Position numbers and translations under genes: made by a program. The notes beneath the pieces were generated by a model, which saw only the letters and a program-made list of their open reading frames with translations, searched no databases and had not been told where the DNA came from. A DNA stretch of 64,000 bases from Streptomyces sp. WZ.A104 (GTDB lineage: Bacteria; Actinomycetota; Actinomycetes; Streptomycetales; Streptomycetaceae). Below, piece after piece: positions 1 through 7,481 of this stretch (position 1 is the stretch's first letter; each line of letters starts with the position of its first letter). Location: NCBI RefSeq assembly GCF_002382885.1, contig NZ_NWVL01000027.1:1-64000 (forward strand), given 5' to 3'.

Positions 1-747
1 TCGCGGACGGTGGCCCCGGAGCCGACGGACGCCGCCGCATCCGCGCCCGCCGCGACTCCGGGCGGGACCTCGCCGGAGACCGCCGGATCGCCGCAGGTCG
101 GCTGGGGTTCGGCCCCCGACCTGGGCGCGCCCGCCACCCTCGTTCTGCTCCGGCACGGCGAGACCGCGCTCACGCCCCAGAAGCGGTTCTCCGGAAGCGG
201 CGGCACCGACCCCGAACTCTCCGCCGCCGGCCGCGGCCAGGCCGAGCGCGCGGCCGAGCACTTCGCCGCCCTGGGCACGGTCCAGGAGATCGTCAGCTCG
301 CCGCTGCGCCGCTGCCGCGAGACCGCGGCCGCCGTCGCCGCCCGTCTCGGCCTGGACGTGCGCATCGACGAGGGCCTGCGCGAGACGGACTTCGGCGCGT
401 GGGAGGGCCTGACGTTCGGGGAGGTACGGGACCGGTACGGCGACGACCTCACCGCGTGGCTGGCCTCCCCGGACACCGCGCCGACCGGCGGTGGCGAGAG
501 CTTCACGGAGGTCGCCGACCGGGTCGCGGCCGCCAGGGACCGGATCGTCGCCCGGTACGCGGGCCGCACGGTCCTGCTCGTCACCCATGTGACCCCGATC
601 AAGACGCTGGTCCGCCTCGCGCTGGGGGCCCCGCCCGAGGCGCTGTTCCGGATGGAGCTGTCGGCGGCCTCGATCTCCGAGGTCGCGTACTACGGGGACG
701 GCAACGCCTCCGTACGGCTGCTCAACGACACCTCCCACCTGCGCTAG
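1..747 (+). CDS. Histidine phosphatase (C-terminal part of probable bifunctional RNase HI/acid phosphatase)
   Basis: The frame is open to the left edge, so the 5' end is missing from the window. The visible part has the histidine-phosphatase signature LLRHGET (phosphohistidine loop), SSPLRRCRETA, the ETDFGAWEG segment and the second catalytic His in LLVTHVTPIK. In Streptomyces this domain is normally the C-terminal half of a protein with an N-terminal RNase HI domain, followed closely by KDPG aldolase as here; the Ala/Pro-rich stretch at the start fits the interdomain linker. A GTG at 10 could serve as a start, but a truncated longer protein is more likely. The TAG stop (745-747) lies in the CTAG target duplication of an IS5-type insertion, so the protein end was rebuilt, not lost. 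The RNase H half is inferred from family knowledge. Confidence 0.85.
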   Translation, partial: SRTVAPEPTDAAASAPAATPGGTSPETAGSPQVGWGSAPDLGAPATLVLLRHGETALTPQKRFSGSGGTDPELSAAGRGQAERAAEHFAALGTVQEIVSSPLRRCRETAAAVAARLGLDVRIDEGLRETDFGAWEGLTFGEVRDRYGDDLTAWLASPDTAPTGGGESFTEVADRVAAARDRIVARYAGRTVLLVTHVTPIKTLVRLALGAPPEALFRMELSAASISEVAYYGDGNASVRLLNDTSHLR

Positions 748-766
748 GGCCTGTCTCCAGTCGTGA

Positions 767-869
767 TCACGTGGCGGGGCGGAAGCTGCGAAGCCAGATC
801 ACCGCCCCGCGCAGGTGGAGCCTGGCGAGGTAGCTCTCGGACGTCTTGTCGTACCGCGGGGCCCCGCCC
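767..869 (-). pseudogene. IS5-family transposase, isolated 3' end
   Basis: Read on the minus strand this encodes about 34 residues including YDKTSESYLARLHLRGAVIW and ending SFRPAT before a stop at 767-769. It matches the end of the transposase remnant at 1753 but lacks that copy's 1-bp deletion, so it keeps the original C terminus. Similarity stops at about 869, three bases before the hydrolase stop codon, so the hydrolase 3' end abuts the fragment directly. It carries the outer inverted repeat of the element. Confidence 0.8.
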
Positions 870-872
870 CGA

Positions 873-1661
873 TCACTCGTGGGCACGGCAGAACTTGCGG
901 ACGGTGTGGTTGAACCGCTTCGGTGTCTCGAGGTTGCTGACGTGCCCCACGCCGGGGAGCACCACAAGCTCAGTGTTCGGAATCGCGTCCTCGAACGCAT
1001 AGGCGACACTCAATGGTGACCGCACATCGAGCTCGCCCCATACGAGCAGGGTCGGCACCGTGATCGCGGGCAGTAGGTCGCGCTCATCGGCCTCGGCCAT
1101 CATAAACAGCTGCGCTCCCATGGTCTCCGGCCGCACATCGTGGGCCATTGCGTCGAGCAACGGCACGAACGCGGCGGGAGGATCACCGGCGAACAGCCCC
1201 GGTAGCGTCGGATCGAACAGCTCCCGGGGCACCGCCAGCATCCGCTTGGCCCCCTCAACCCGGGCCGCCACCTCCTCCGGCGGCAGCGATCCCTTCCACC
1301 CGGCGTAGGTGTCGACCAGGATCAGCGTCCTGACCAGCTCCGGATGATGGCGATACAGCTCCAGTGCGACCGTCCCGCCCCAGGAGAGCCCGGCGACGTG
1401 GGCCGGGCCGAGCCGCAGCGCCTCGATCACGGCGGCGAGGCAGCGCGCGAAGTCCGCCAGGCCGAAGCCGACCGGCAGATCCGAGGAACGCCCCGCGCCC
1501 GGCTCGTCCCAGGCCACCACTGTGAACTCGTCGGCCAGGTCCGCAAGTTGCGGCTGCCACATACGGCCGTCCAACCCTGCTCCGTGCACGAGAACCAGGG
1601 GCGGGCCGTGACCCACGCGCGCATAGGTGATCTCCACCCCGCTAACCTGCACCATCGCCAT
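873..1661 (-). CDS. Alpha/beta-fold hydrolase (IS passenger gene)
   Basis: 262 residues, full length for a single-domain alpha/beta hydrolase. The oxyanion motif HGAG is at 26-29, the nucleophile elbow GLSWGG puts Ser at 93, the acid is Asp212 in WGELDVRSP and the base is His240 in LPGVGHVSN, so the triad is intact. The 3-oxoadipate enol-lactonase/haloperoxidase-like branch fits the motifs, but the substrate cannot be read from sequence. No signal peptide, so cytoplasmic. It stands alone between two transposase 3' fragments inside the IS5-derived element, with no metabolic neighbours. Start is the first Met; a second Met two codons later is equally possible. Confidence 0.88.
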   Translation of the reverse strand: MAMVQVSGVEITYARVGHGPPLVLVHGAGLDGRMWQPQLADLADEFTVVAWDEPGAGRSSDLPVGFGLADFARCLAAVIEALRLGPAHVAGLSWGGTVALELYRHHPELVRTLILVDTYAGWKGSLPPEEVAARVEGAKRMLAVPRELFDPTLPGLFAGDPPAAFVPLLDAMAHDVRPETMGAQLFMMAEADERDLLPAITVPTLLVWGELDVRSPLSVAYAFEDAIPNTELVVLPGVGHVSNLETPKRFNHTVRKFCRAHE

Positions 1662-1752
1662 GACACCAGGCTAGGCGCGGCTGCGGGCGGTGTCGCGGCG
1701 TGTGGCTCGGACGCGCCTACGGCCGGAGCTTTGGGGCGCGCTCCAGCCGTGA

Positions 1753-2359
1753 TCATGTGGCGGGGCGGAAGCTGCGAAGCCAGATCACCGCCCCGCGCAG
1801 GTGGAGCCGGCGAGGTAGCTGTCGGGCGACTCGTCGTAGCGGGTCGCGATGCCCCGCCAGTCCTTCATCCTGTTGATGGCCCGCTCAACCGTGTCGCGGT
1901 CGCGATAGAGGCCAAGGGCGTGGGTGACGGGCCGGCCGCCCCGGCTGCCCTTCTTCCTGCGGTTGGCGGCCTGGTCCTTCTTTTCCGGGATGACCGCCTC
2001 GATGCGACGTTTGCGCAGGTGAGCGCGGTTGGCGCGGGAGGAGTAGGCCTTGTCGCCCGCCACGGCGGCGGGCCGGGTGCGGGGACGGCCGACCGGCAAG
2101 CGGACCCGCACCTTGTTCAGCACCGGGATGAACTGGGGGCTGTCGGCGGCCTGCCCGGCGGTCAGGAGGATCGCCATCGGCCGACAGCGCCGGTCGGCGG
2201 CCAGGTGGATCGGACATGTCGATCTCGTCCCTGCGGGCCGCCTCGGCGATCGCCTCTTCCAGCAGGGCCTGGACGATCCCCGCGTCCCGCCATCGCATGA
2301 AGCGGCTGCAACGGTCCGATGAACTCCCACTCCTGGTCCATGAGTTGTGCACGTGTCAC
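1753..2359 (-). pseudogene. IS5-family transposase, degraded
   Basis: Pieces of one DDE transposase lie in three frames. The N terminus MTRAQLMDQEWEFIGPL begins at 2359; a second frame gives RWRDAGIVQALLEEA; a third gives the long C-terminal part with GDKAYSS (catalytic Asp region), VIPEKKDQAANRRKKGSRGG and RDRDTVERAINRMKDW (the Y-R-E-like region). Coding length is about 600 bp against 800-900 bp for the family, so the region between the N terminus and the catalytic domain is deleted. A 1-bp deletion near 1811, relative to the copy at 767, replaces the native end SFRPAT by an early stop at 1785. Certainly inactive. Confidence 0.85.
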
Positions 2360-2435
2360 ACCGAAGTCCTACCGCACCGGCACCCCGGCCGGGATCCAGA
2401 ACCCGGGTTTGATCACAACCGCAGACAGTCCCTAG

Positions 2436-2840
2436 CGGGCACAAGGGCCGACGCCGACCTGGTCGACGGAGCTGCTCTCGGGTTCGCCGCCGGGCGCTGG
2501 TCTCCGTGGCGGCCGCGCAGGTCGACGTCTCGGGCGCGGTGATCCGGGTGTTCGCGGTACCGGCCCGATCCTCCTCGGGTGCGGGAGGCCGGTCGCTAAG
2601 GCCGCCCCGGCCGCGCTCGTCGCCGCCTTCGTGCCCTCGGTCGTGGGGGCGGGACGCACGCACTGCTCTCCCTGACGACGACCGGGGACATCGCACCCCC
2701 TGGCGGCCTGTGGGGGCTGGCCTCGGCGCCCGCCTCCAGCCCCGTCCGCCGGAGAGGGGGCCACGGCTCCCGCTGGGGCTGCCTGCGCTGGGCACCGGCG
2801 CGCTCCACGCGGTCCGGACACTGCGCTGACCTTCTGTGGG
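2436..2840. other. Intergenic stretch without a convincing gene
   Basis: 405 bases between the right end of the IS element and the KDPG aldolase stop. Open frames exist on both strands (for example 2506-2829 on the plus strand) but show no recognisable domain, no ribosome binding site and an Arg/Pro/Gly-rich composition typical of non-coding high-GC frames. It may be decayed coding sequence. Confidence 0.5.
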
Positions 2841-3473
2841 TCAGGCTCCGAGTGCCGCGGCCTCCGCCGCGAGCCGGGCCACCCGGTCCCAGTCCTTCGC
2901 CGCCAGCGCGTCGCCCGGAACCATCCAACTGCCGCCCACGCAGCCAACGTTGGACAGGGCGAGGTAGGCCGGGGCGGAGGCGGGCGAGATGCCGCCGGTC
3001 GGGCAGAACCGGGCCTGGGGGAGCGGCGCGGACAAGGCCTTGAGGTAGGCCGTGCCGCCCGCCGCCTCGGCCGGGAAGAACTTCATCTCGCTCACCCCGC
3101 GCTCCAGCAGGGCCACCACCTCGGAGGTCGTCGAGACACCGGGCAGGAACGGCACACCGGACGCCTTCATCGCGTCGAGCAGCGCGTCCGTCCAGCCCGG
3201 GCTGACCAGGAAGCGGGCCCCGGCGCCGACGGTGTCGCGCACGTGCTGCGGGGAGATGACCGTGCCCGCACCGACCACCGCGCCCGGCACCTCGGCGGCC
3301 ATGGCGCGGATGGACTCCAGCGCGGCGGGCGTCCGCAGCGTCACCTCGATCGCCGGGAGCCCGCCCGCCACCAGTGCCCGCGCCAGCGGCACCGCGTCGG
3401 CCACGTCGTGCAGGACGACGACGGGGACCACGGGGGCGAGATCCAGGACGGAGGGCGGCGCGGAGGAGTTCAT
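2841..3473 (-). CDS. eda: 2-dehydro-3-deoxyphosphogluconate (KDPG) aldolase
   Basis: 210 residues, normal for this class I aldolase. It cleaves KDPG to pyruvate and glyceraldehyde 3-phosphate and also handles 4-hydroxy-2-oxoglutarate. The catalytic Glu43 is in AIEVTLRTP and the Schiff-base Lys131 in EMKFFPAE; the phosphate-binding region FCPTGGISP is present. The frame extends upstream, but homologues begin near MNSSAPPSVLDL, so the ATG at 3473 is chosen. It points away from the lacI-type gene at 3686, with 212 bp between them. In Streptomyces this gene usually lies next to the RNase HI/phosphatase gene, so the IS element has separated an old neighbour pair. Confidence 0.92.
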   Translation of the reverse strand: MNSSAPPSVLDLAPVVPVVVLHDVADAVPLARALVAGGLPAIEVTLRTPAALESIRAMAAEVPGAVVGAGTVISPQHVRDTVGAGARFLVSPGWTDALLDAMKASGVPFLPGVSTTSEVVALLERGVSEMKFFPAEAAGGTAYLKALSAPLPQARFCPTGGISPASAPAYLALSNVGCVGGSWMVPGDALAAKDWDRVARLAAEAAALGA

Positions 3474-3685
3474 GGGGTCATAGTGCCGCGCGGGCGTCAG
3501 TATCTGCAACGCACGTTGCGCATGCTGCAACGTGTGGCTGCCCCGGGCCCAGCGGATCTCGACGGCGATCTCGAAGACGGCGGGCTGCCGGGCGTCGGTC
3601 GCCCGAGTTCGCACTGGTCAGCGGCTGTCGAGGCGGCGCCGGGAGCTGACCGTGGCGAGACGCGGTCCACCGGAGGCGCCGGGAG

Positions 3686-4687
3686 TCAGAGGCTGCGTGG
3701 GCCGGTCGAATTGCGGGCTACCAGGCTGGGTTGCAGGACCTCGTGGTGGTCGGTCGTGCGCCCGCCCGCGCGCTGCAACAGGAGCCGTACCGCGGTCCGG
3801 CCGAGTTCCGGGCGGGGCTGATCGATGCTGGTGAGGCGGGGCCTGACCAGAGCCGCGAAGGTGCTGTTGTCGTAGCCGACGACAGACAGCCGCTCGGGGA
3901 CCGGCAGGCCGAGGTCGTGCGCGCAGTCCAGCATCGCGACGGCCGTGAGGTCGTTGTTCGCGATCAGGGCGGTGACACCGGAGCGCAGGAGCGGGGCGAC
4001 GCCGACGGTGATGTCGTCGATGTCCTCGGCCACCACGGTGTGCGGGGTCATACCGGCACGGCGGACTGCCAGCTCGTAGCCTCGCCGCCTTCCTTCCGCG
4101 GCCGGACGGCGGGAGGTGCTGACGAACGCGATCTCGCGGTGTCCCAGTTCGAGCAGGTGGGTCACCGCCAGAGCGGCGCCGGCCGCGTCGTCGTTGGCGA
4201 CGGTGTCGACGCCTTCGACGGTGTCCTCGGGGCGGCCGATGACGACCACCGGGGTGCGGCGCATCGCGTCCTGGAGGGCAGCTCGGTCCACCCAGCTGCT
4301 GACCGCGATCACGCCGTCCACATTGAGTCCGACCAGGGTGTCGAGCTGCGTGGTGAGCTGCTTCGCGTCGCGCCGCCCGTGGGCCAGCAGGACGCCGAAC
4401 CCGACTTCGCCCGCCGCCTCTTCGATTCCGGCGACCACATCGGTGTGATACGGATTCGCCAGGTCTGTGAGCAGGACTCCGAGCAACATGGTGCGCCCTT
4501 GGACCAGGCCGCGGGCCAGGGCGTTGGAACGGTAGCCCAGCTGGTCGGCGGCGGCGCTGATGCGCGCCCGGGTGCTCTCGCTGACCCCGGCGTCGCCGCG
4601 AAGCGCCAGGGACACCAAGGACTTGGACACGCCGGCGACCCGGGCGACGTCGAGGATCGTGGGGCGGCGCGAAGGGGCTTGCGGCAT
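3686..4687 (-). CDS. LacI-family transcriptional repressor
   Basis: 333 residues from ATG 4687. The N-terminal HTH reads PTILDVARVAGVSKSLVSLA followed by the hinge-region motif RSNALARGLVQGRT; the rest is a periplasmic-binding-protein-like sensor domain (LGVLLTDLANPYH, VDGVIAVSSW, VVGYDNSTFAALVRPRLTSI). It is divergent from the tandem HAD/ECF operon, and the space between holds two CTGGA-CGTTCCAG palindromes, the usual shape of a LacI operator. It very likely represses both itself and the operon. The effector is unknown; a sugar, nucleoside or the ECF substrate are the obvious options. Confidence 0.93.
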   Translation of the reverse strand: MPQAPSRRPTILDVARVAGVSKSLVSLALRGDAGVSESTRARISAAADQLGYRSNALARGLVQGRTMLLGVLLTDLANPYHTDVVAGIEEAAGEVGFGVLLAHGRRDAKQLTTQLDTLVGLNVDGVIAVSSWVDRAALQDAMRRTPVVVIGRPEDTVEGVDTVANDDAAGAALAVTHLLELGHREIAFVSTSRRPAAEGRRRGYELAVRRAGMTPHTVVAEDIDDITVGVAPLLRSGVTALIANNDLTAVAMLDCAHDLGLPVPERLSVVGYDNSTFAALVRPRLTSIDQPRPELGRTAVRLLLQRAGGRTTDHHEVLQPSLVARNSTGPRSL

Positions 4688-4748
4688 GGGTCCAGTATGC
4701 AGGCGGCCCCGGCGCGTGGAAGGGCGACCGCCCCTTTTCCCTCCTGAC

Positions 4749-4762
4749 CTGGAGCGTTCCAG
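4749..4762. promoter_or_regulatory. LacI-type operator, distal site
   Basis: CTGGAGCGTTCCAG, a 14-bp palindrome with one mismatched pair, centred about 34 bp (roughly three helical turns) from a perfect copy at 4783. A third half site, GCGTTCCAG, lies at 4769-4777. Placed 62 bp upstream of the repressor start, it should act in autoregulation or in cooperative or looped binding. Confidence 0.7.
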
Positions 4763-4782
4763 CCGTAGCGTTCCAGGCGCAT

Positions 4783-4796
4783 CTGGAACGTTCCAG
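4783..4796. promoter_or_regulatory. LacI-type operator, proximal site
   Basis: CTGGAACGTTCCAG is a perfect 14-bp palindrome with the central CG step typical of LacI-family operators. It lies between the repressor start (4687) and the HAD start (4885), well placed to block transcription of the HAD-ECF operon. Confidence 0.78.
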
Positions 4797-4884
4797 AGCG
4801 CATCCTCACATGTTGGCCTCCCCGGCGTCGAGAGTTCACCCGTCGCCCATACGTTCGCTGCCACGACACCAGCAAGGGGAGCCG

Positions 4885-6501
4885 ATGAACCAGCCGCAAG
4901 CACCCGTACCACCCGCCCTCGCCCACCGGCCCGAGGCGCTGCTGCTCGACTTCGGTGGCGTGGTCTTCCACACCGAGAAGCGCCCCGAGGGGCGCCGAGA
5001 GGCGGCCGCCCTGCTCCACCGCCATCTGGCACGCGCGGGGCACGTAGTACCCGAGGAGACACTGCGGGTCTCCCTCGACGCAGGTCTGGCAGCGCTCAAG
5101 GACTGGAAGAACGCCGCAGGCCGGCGGCGCGAGCCCGTCGAACTGACTCACCGTGAGATCTGGGAGGACTTCCTGGCATCCGACCTGCCGGACCCGGTCC
5201 GGGCCGTCCTGGCGGGCAGTGCGGGCTGGCTGCTCGGCGAACTCACGCCCCTGCTCTCGGAGCACACCGTGCGTCCCGGAGTCCGCGAACTGCTGCACAC
5301 CGCCCGGCGGCTCGGCATCCGCGTCGGCATCGTGAGCAACGCCCACGCCGGCCGCTCGCACCGGGCACTGATGCGCGAGCACGGCCTGGAAGAACTGGTG
5401 GACGTGCAGCTCTACTCCGACGAGGTCGGCATCCGCAAGCCGCACCCCGGTATCGTCGAGCAGGCCGCGCGGGCACTGGCGACCCGGCCCGCGCGCTGCT
5501 GGTTCGTCGGCGACACCATCGACCGCGACGTGGCCGCCGGTCACCGGGCCGGGGCGGCGGCCGTCATCGTCACCCGCGACAAGCACACCGACAACCCGCC
5601 CTACCCGGTCTCCGCCCAGCCCGACGCCGTATACGACACCCCCGAGGGTCTGGTCCCGGTCCTGGCCACCGCGCGGGACACCCCGCCCCCGCCCCCGCAG
5701 GCCGCCGCCCGTTCACCGCGTGCCGGTGGCGGCCCGGCAGCGCTGTTGCTCGACCACGGCGGAGTCATCGCCAACGCGGTCAAGGACCCTGCGGCGCAGC
5801 GGGAGTTCGGGCTGCGTCTCGCCGCCCGACTGCGACGGGCGGGCCACGGCGTGTCGGACGAGGAATCCGTCGCCGCGCTGTTCGACGCGCGCCGCGCGCA
5901 CCAGCGGTGGAAGAGCGAGGCCGAAGCCGGGCCCCTCGTACCCGAGATCACGCCGCTTCAGTACTGGCAGGACTTCTTCGGCACGGCCTTCGGCCCCGAG
6001 GTGCGGAACTGGCTGGCCGCCGAGGCCGTCGCACTGAGCCACGAGTGGGCCCACATCAAGAGCCGTCCCACGCTGCGCGAGGGCGCGGCCGAACTCCTCG
6101 GCCGTTGCCGCGAACTCGGCATCCCGGTCGCGGTGGTCTCCAACACCGTGTGCGGTCGCAGCGTGCGCGAGCGAATGGCCTCCTTCGGAATCGCGGACCT
6201 CGTAGGCGTCCACGTGTACTCCGACGAACTCGGCCGCCGCAAGCCCGATCCGCTCACCGTGCGTGAGGCGCTGCGCGGACTCTCCGTGGACGCCGGGGCC
6301 TGCTGGTTCGCCGGGGACAAGCCGGGCCGGGACATGGCCGCCGCACGCGGCGCGGGGATCGGCACCACCGTCCTCGTACGCGGAGGCTCACTCGACGACG
6401 AGGCACTGACCCGCCATCTGTCGACGCCCGGCCCCACCCGACCCGACCGCGTGGTCGTCTCCCTCGCCGAACTGATCCCGCTCGTCTCCGCCCGCTCCTG
6501 A
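4885..6501 (+). CDS. Tandem (duplicated) HAD-family hydrolase
   Basis: 538 residues made of two complete HAD subfamily IA domains joined by a Pro/Ala linker. Domain 1 (about 18-245) has LLLDFGGVVF (Asp22), VGIVSNAHAG, GIRKPHPGI and CWFVGDTIDRDVAAG. Domain 2 (about 286-530) has LLLDHGGVIA (Asp290), VAVVSNTVCG, GRRKPDPLT and CWFAGDKPGRDMAAA. In both, the Asp two residues after the nucleophile is Gly; this is seen in some IA phosphatases such as the YihX type, so activity is not excluded. ATG 4885 is chosen for its AAGGGGAG site. It is the first gene of a LacI-controlled operon with an ECF importer, suggesting dephosphorylation of the imported compound or a derivative. Substrate unknown. Confidence 0.88.
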   Translation: MNQPQAPVPPALAHRPEALLLDFGGVVFHTEKRPEGRREAAALLHRHLARAGHVVPEETLRVSLDAGLAALKDWKNAAGRRREPVELTHREIWEDFLASDLPDPVRAVLAGSAGWLLGELTPLLSEHTVRPGVRELLHTARRLGIRVGIVSNAHAGRSHRALMREHGLEELVDVQLYSDEVGIRKPHPGIVEQAARALATRPARCWFVGDTIDRDVAAGHRAGAAAVIVTRDKHTDNPPYPVSAQPDAVYDTPEGLVPVLATARDTPPPPPQAAARSPRAGGGPAALLLDHGGVIANAVKDPAAQREFGLRLAARLRRAGHGVSDEESVAALFDARRAHQRWKSEAEAGPLVPEITPLQYWQDFFGTAFGPEVRNWLAAEAVALSHEWAHIKSRPTLREGAAELLGRCRELGIPVAVVSNTVCGRSVRERMASFGIADLVGVHVYSDELGRRKPDPLTVREALRGLSVDAGACWFAGDKPGRDMAAARGAGIGTTVLVRGGSLDDEALTRHLSTPGPTRPDRVVVSLAELIPLVSARS

Positions 6502-6572
6502 AACACCGGTTCCCGACCGAACTCAGCACCGCTCGTCTCGTCCGCCCCCGACGAAAGGCCAAGGCCACAGCG

Positions 6573-7481
6573 ATGTCCTCACCGACCGACTCCGCAAGAG
6601 TCAGATCCGCGTTCTCCACCGATCCCACCGACCTCGGCTCCGCGCAGAAGCTGATGGTCTTCGTGCTGTCGATGACCCTCTTCGGGCTTGCCAACATCCT
6701 CACCGAGGTACTGCCCGAGGTGAGGCTCGGTCCTGTCGAACTCTCCGTCTCCTACCTGGCGTTCGTGCCCGTGGTGATGGTGTGCCTCTTCCATCCGCTG
6801 TACGCCGCGCTCGGCGCGCCGCTCGGCGAGATCGTCTTCGTCGACCTCCTGATGGGCGACTTCTCCGGCTTCGCCGAGCTGGAGGGTTACATCCAGCTGT
6901 CACTCGGTCTCTATATAGCCGGCTCGATGGTGCGCGACCCTCGCCGGCGGGGTCAGGTCGCGCTCGCGGCCGTCGTGGCGGTCGGCGTCGACAAGATGCT
7001 CGGCGGAATCGTCGACATCGGCAAGGTGTACGTCGGTGTGGCCGACGCGGAGTACGTGGACGGCCTGGCGGAGAGCGTGCTGCTGCTGGAGGGCATCGGA
7101 TTCTCCACCGACCTCGTCATCAGCGGTGTGCTGTTCGGCGCCGTCCCGGCGGCGTACCTGGCGTCGCGGCTGCACGGGCGGATCGAGCCGCTGCTGGGCC
7201 TCGCGCCGCGCGACCCCGCCCAGCCGCTGCGGCTGCGGGCCCGGGTCAGCGCCCGCTTCCTGCTGGTGGGCATCTTTCTGGCCTTCGTCGCCATGATCGC
7301 CGCCTTCATGTCGGAGATCGACGCCAACTTCGGTGTGTGGGAGCCGGAATTCATCGACCAGTACGGTCAGAAGTTCCTGTGGATAGGCGTCTCGGCCGCG
7401 TTGATCGTGCTGATCGCACTCGTCGTCGCCGCCCGTGCCCTGAACCGCTCCCGTACCGCACGTGCCGGGGAACGGACATGA
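6573..7481 (+). CDS. ECF transporter S-component-like membrane protein
   Basis: 302 residues, about eight or nine hydrophobic segments, beginning after a 27-residue polar N terminus. It is followed with 4-bp overlaps by a fused ATPase and an EcfT protein, so by position it is the substrate-binding (S) subunit of an ECF importer. It is longer than classical vitamin S components (about 170-220 residues), with an additional C-terminal helix pair (LVGIFLAFVAMIAAFM and LWIGVSAALIVLIALV). No known S-component ligand motif (RibU, ThiT, BioY, CbiM) was recognised, so the ligand is open. A gap of 71 bp follows the HAD gene; GACGAAAGG precedes the ATG. Confidence 0.75.
   Translation: MSSPTDSARVRSAFSTDPTDLGSAQKLMVFVLSMTLFGLANILTEVLPEVRLGPVELSVSYLAFVPVVMVCLFHPLYAALGAPLGEIVFVDLLMGDFSGFAELEGYIQLSLGLYIAGSMVRDPRRRGQVALAAVVAVGVDKMLGGIVDIGKVYVGVADAEYVDGLAESVLLLEGIGFSTDLVISGVLFGAVPAAYLASRLHGRIEPLLGLAPRDPAQPLRLRARVSARFLLVGIFLAFVAMIAAFMSEIDANFGVWEPEFIDQYGQKFLWIGVSAALIVLIALVVAARALNRSRTARAGERT

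Larger units (their letters stand above)
744..2435. mobile_element. IS5-family-derived element with an alpha/beta-hydrolase passenger gene
   Basis: Related inverted ends begin at 748 (GGCCTGTCTCCAGTCGTGAT) and, reading left, at 2431 (GGACTGTCTGCGGTTGTGAT), about 16 of 20 matching. Each is flanked by CTAG (744-747 and 2432-2435), the 4-bp target expected for the IS5 group. Inside are a broken leftward transposase (1753-2359), a second copy of the transposase 3' end (767-869), and between them a complete hydrolase gene (873-1661). The two 3'-end copies share an exact 52-bp run (771-822 and 1757-1808). The simplest reading is an IS that gained a passenger gene, or two adjacent copies that recombined around it. 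It is non-autonomous now because the transposase is disrupted. Confidence 0.75.

Noticed and set aside
2506..2829. 107-codon plus-strand frame between the IS element and KDPG aldolase
   Set aside because: No ribosome site, no domain, composition like a random frame; kept only as a possible decayed region.
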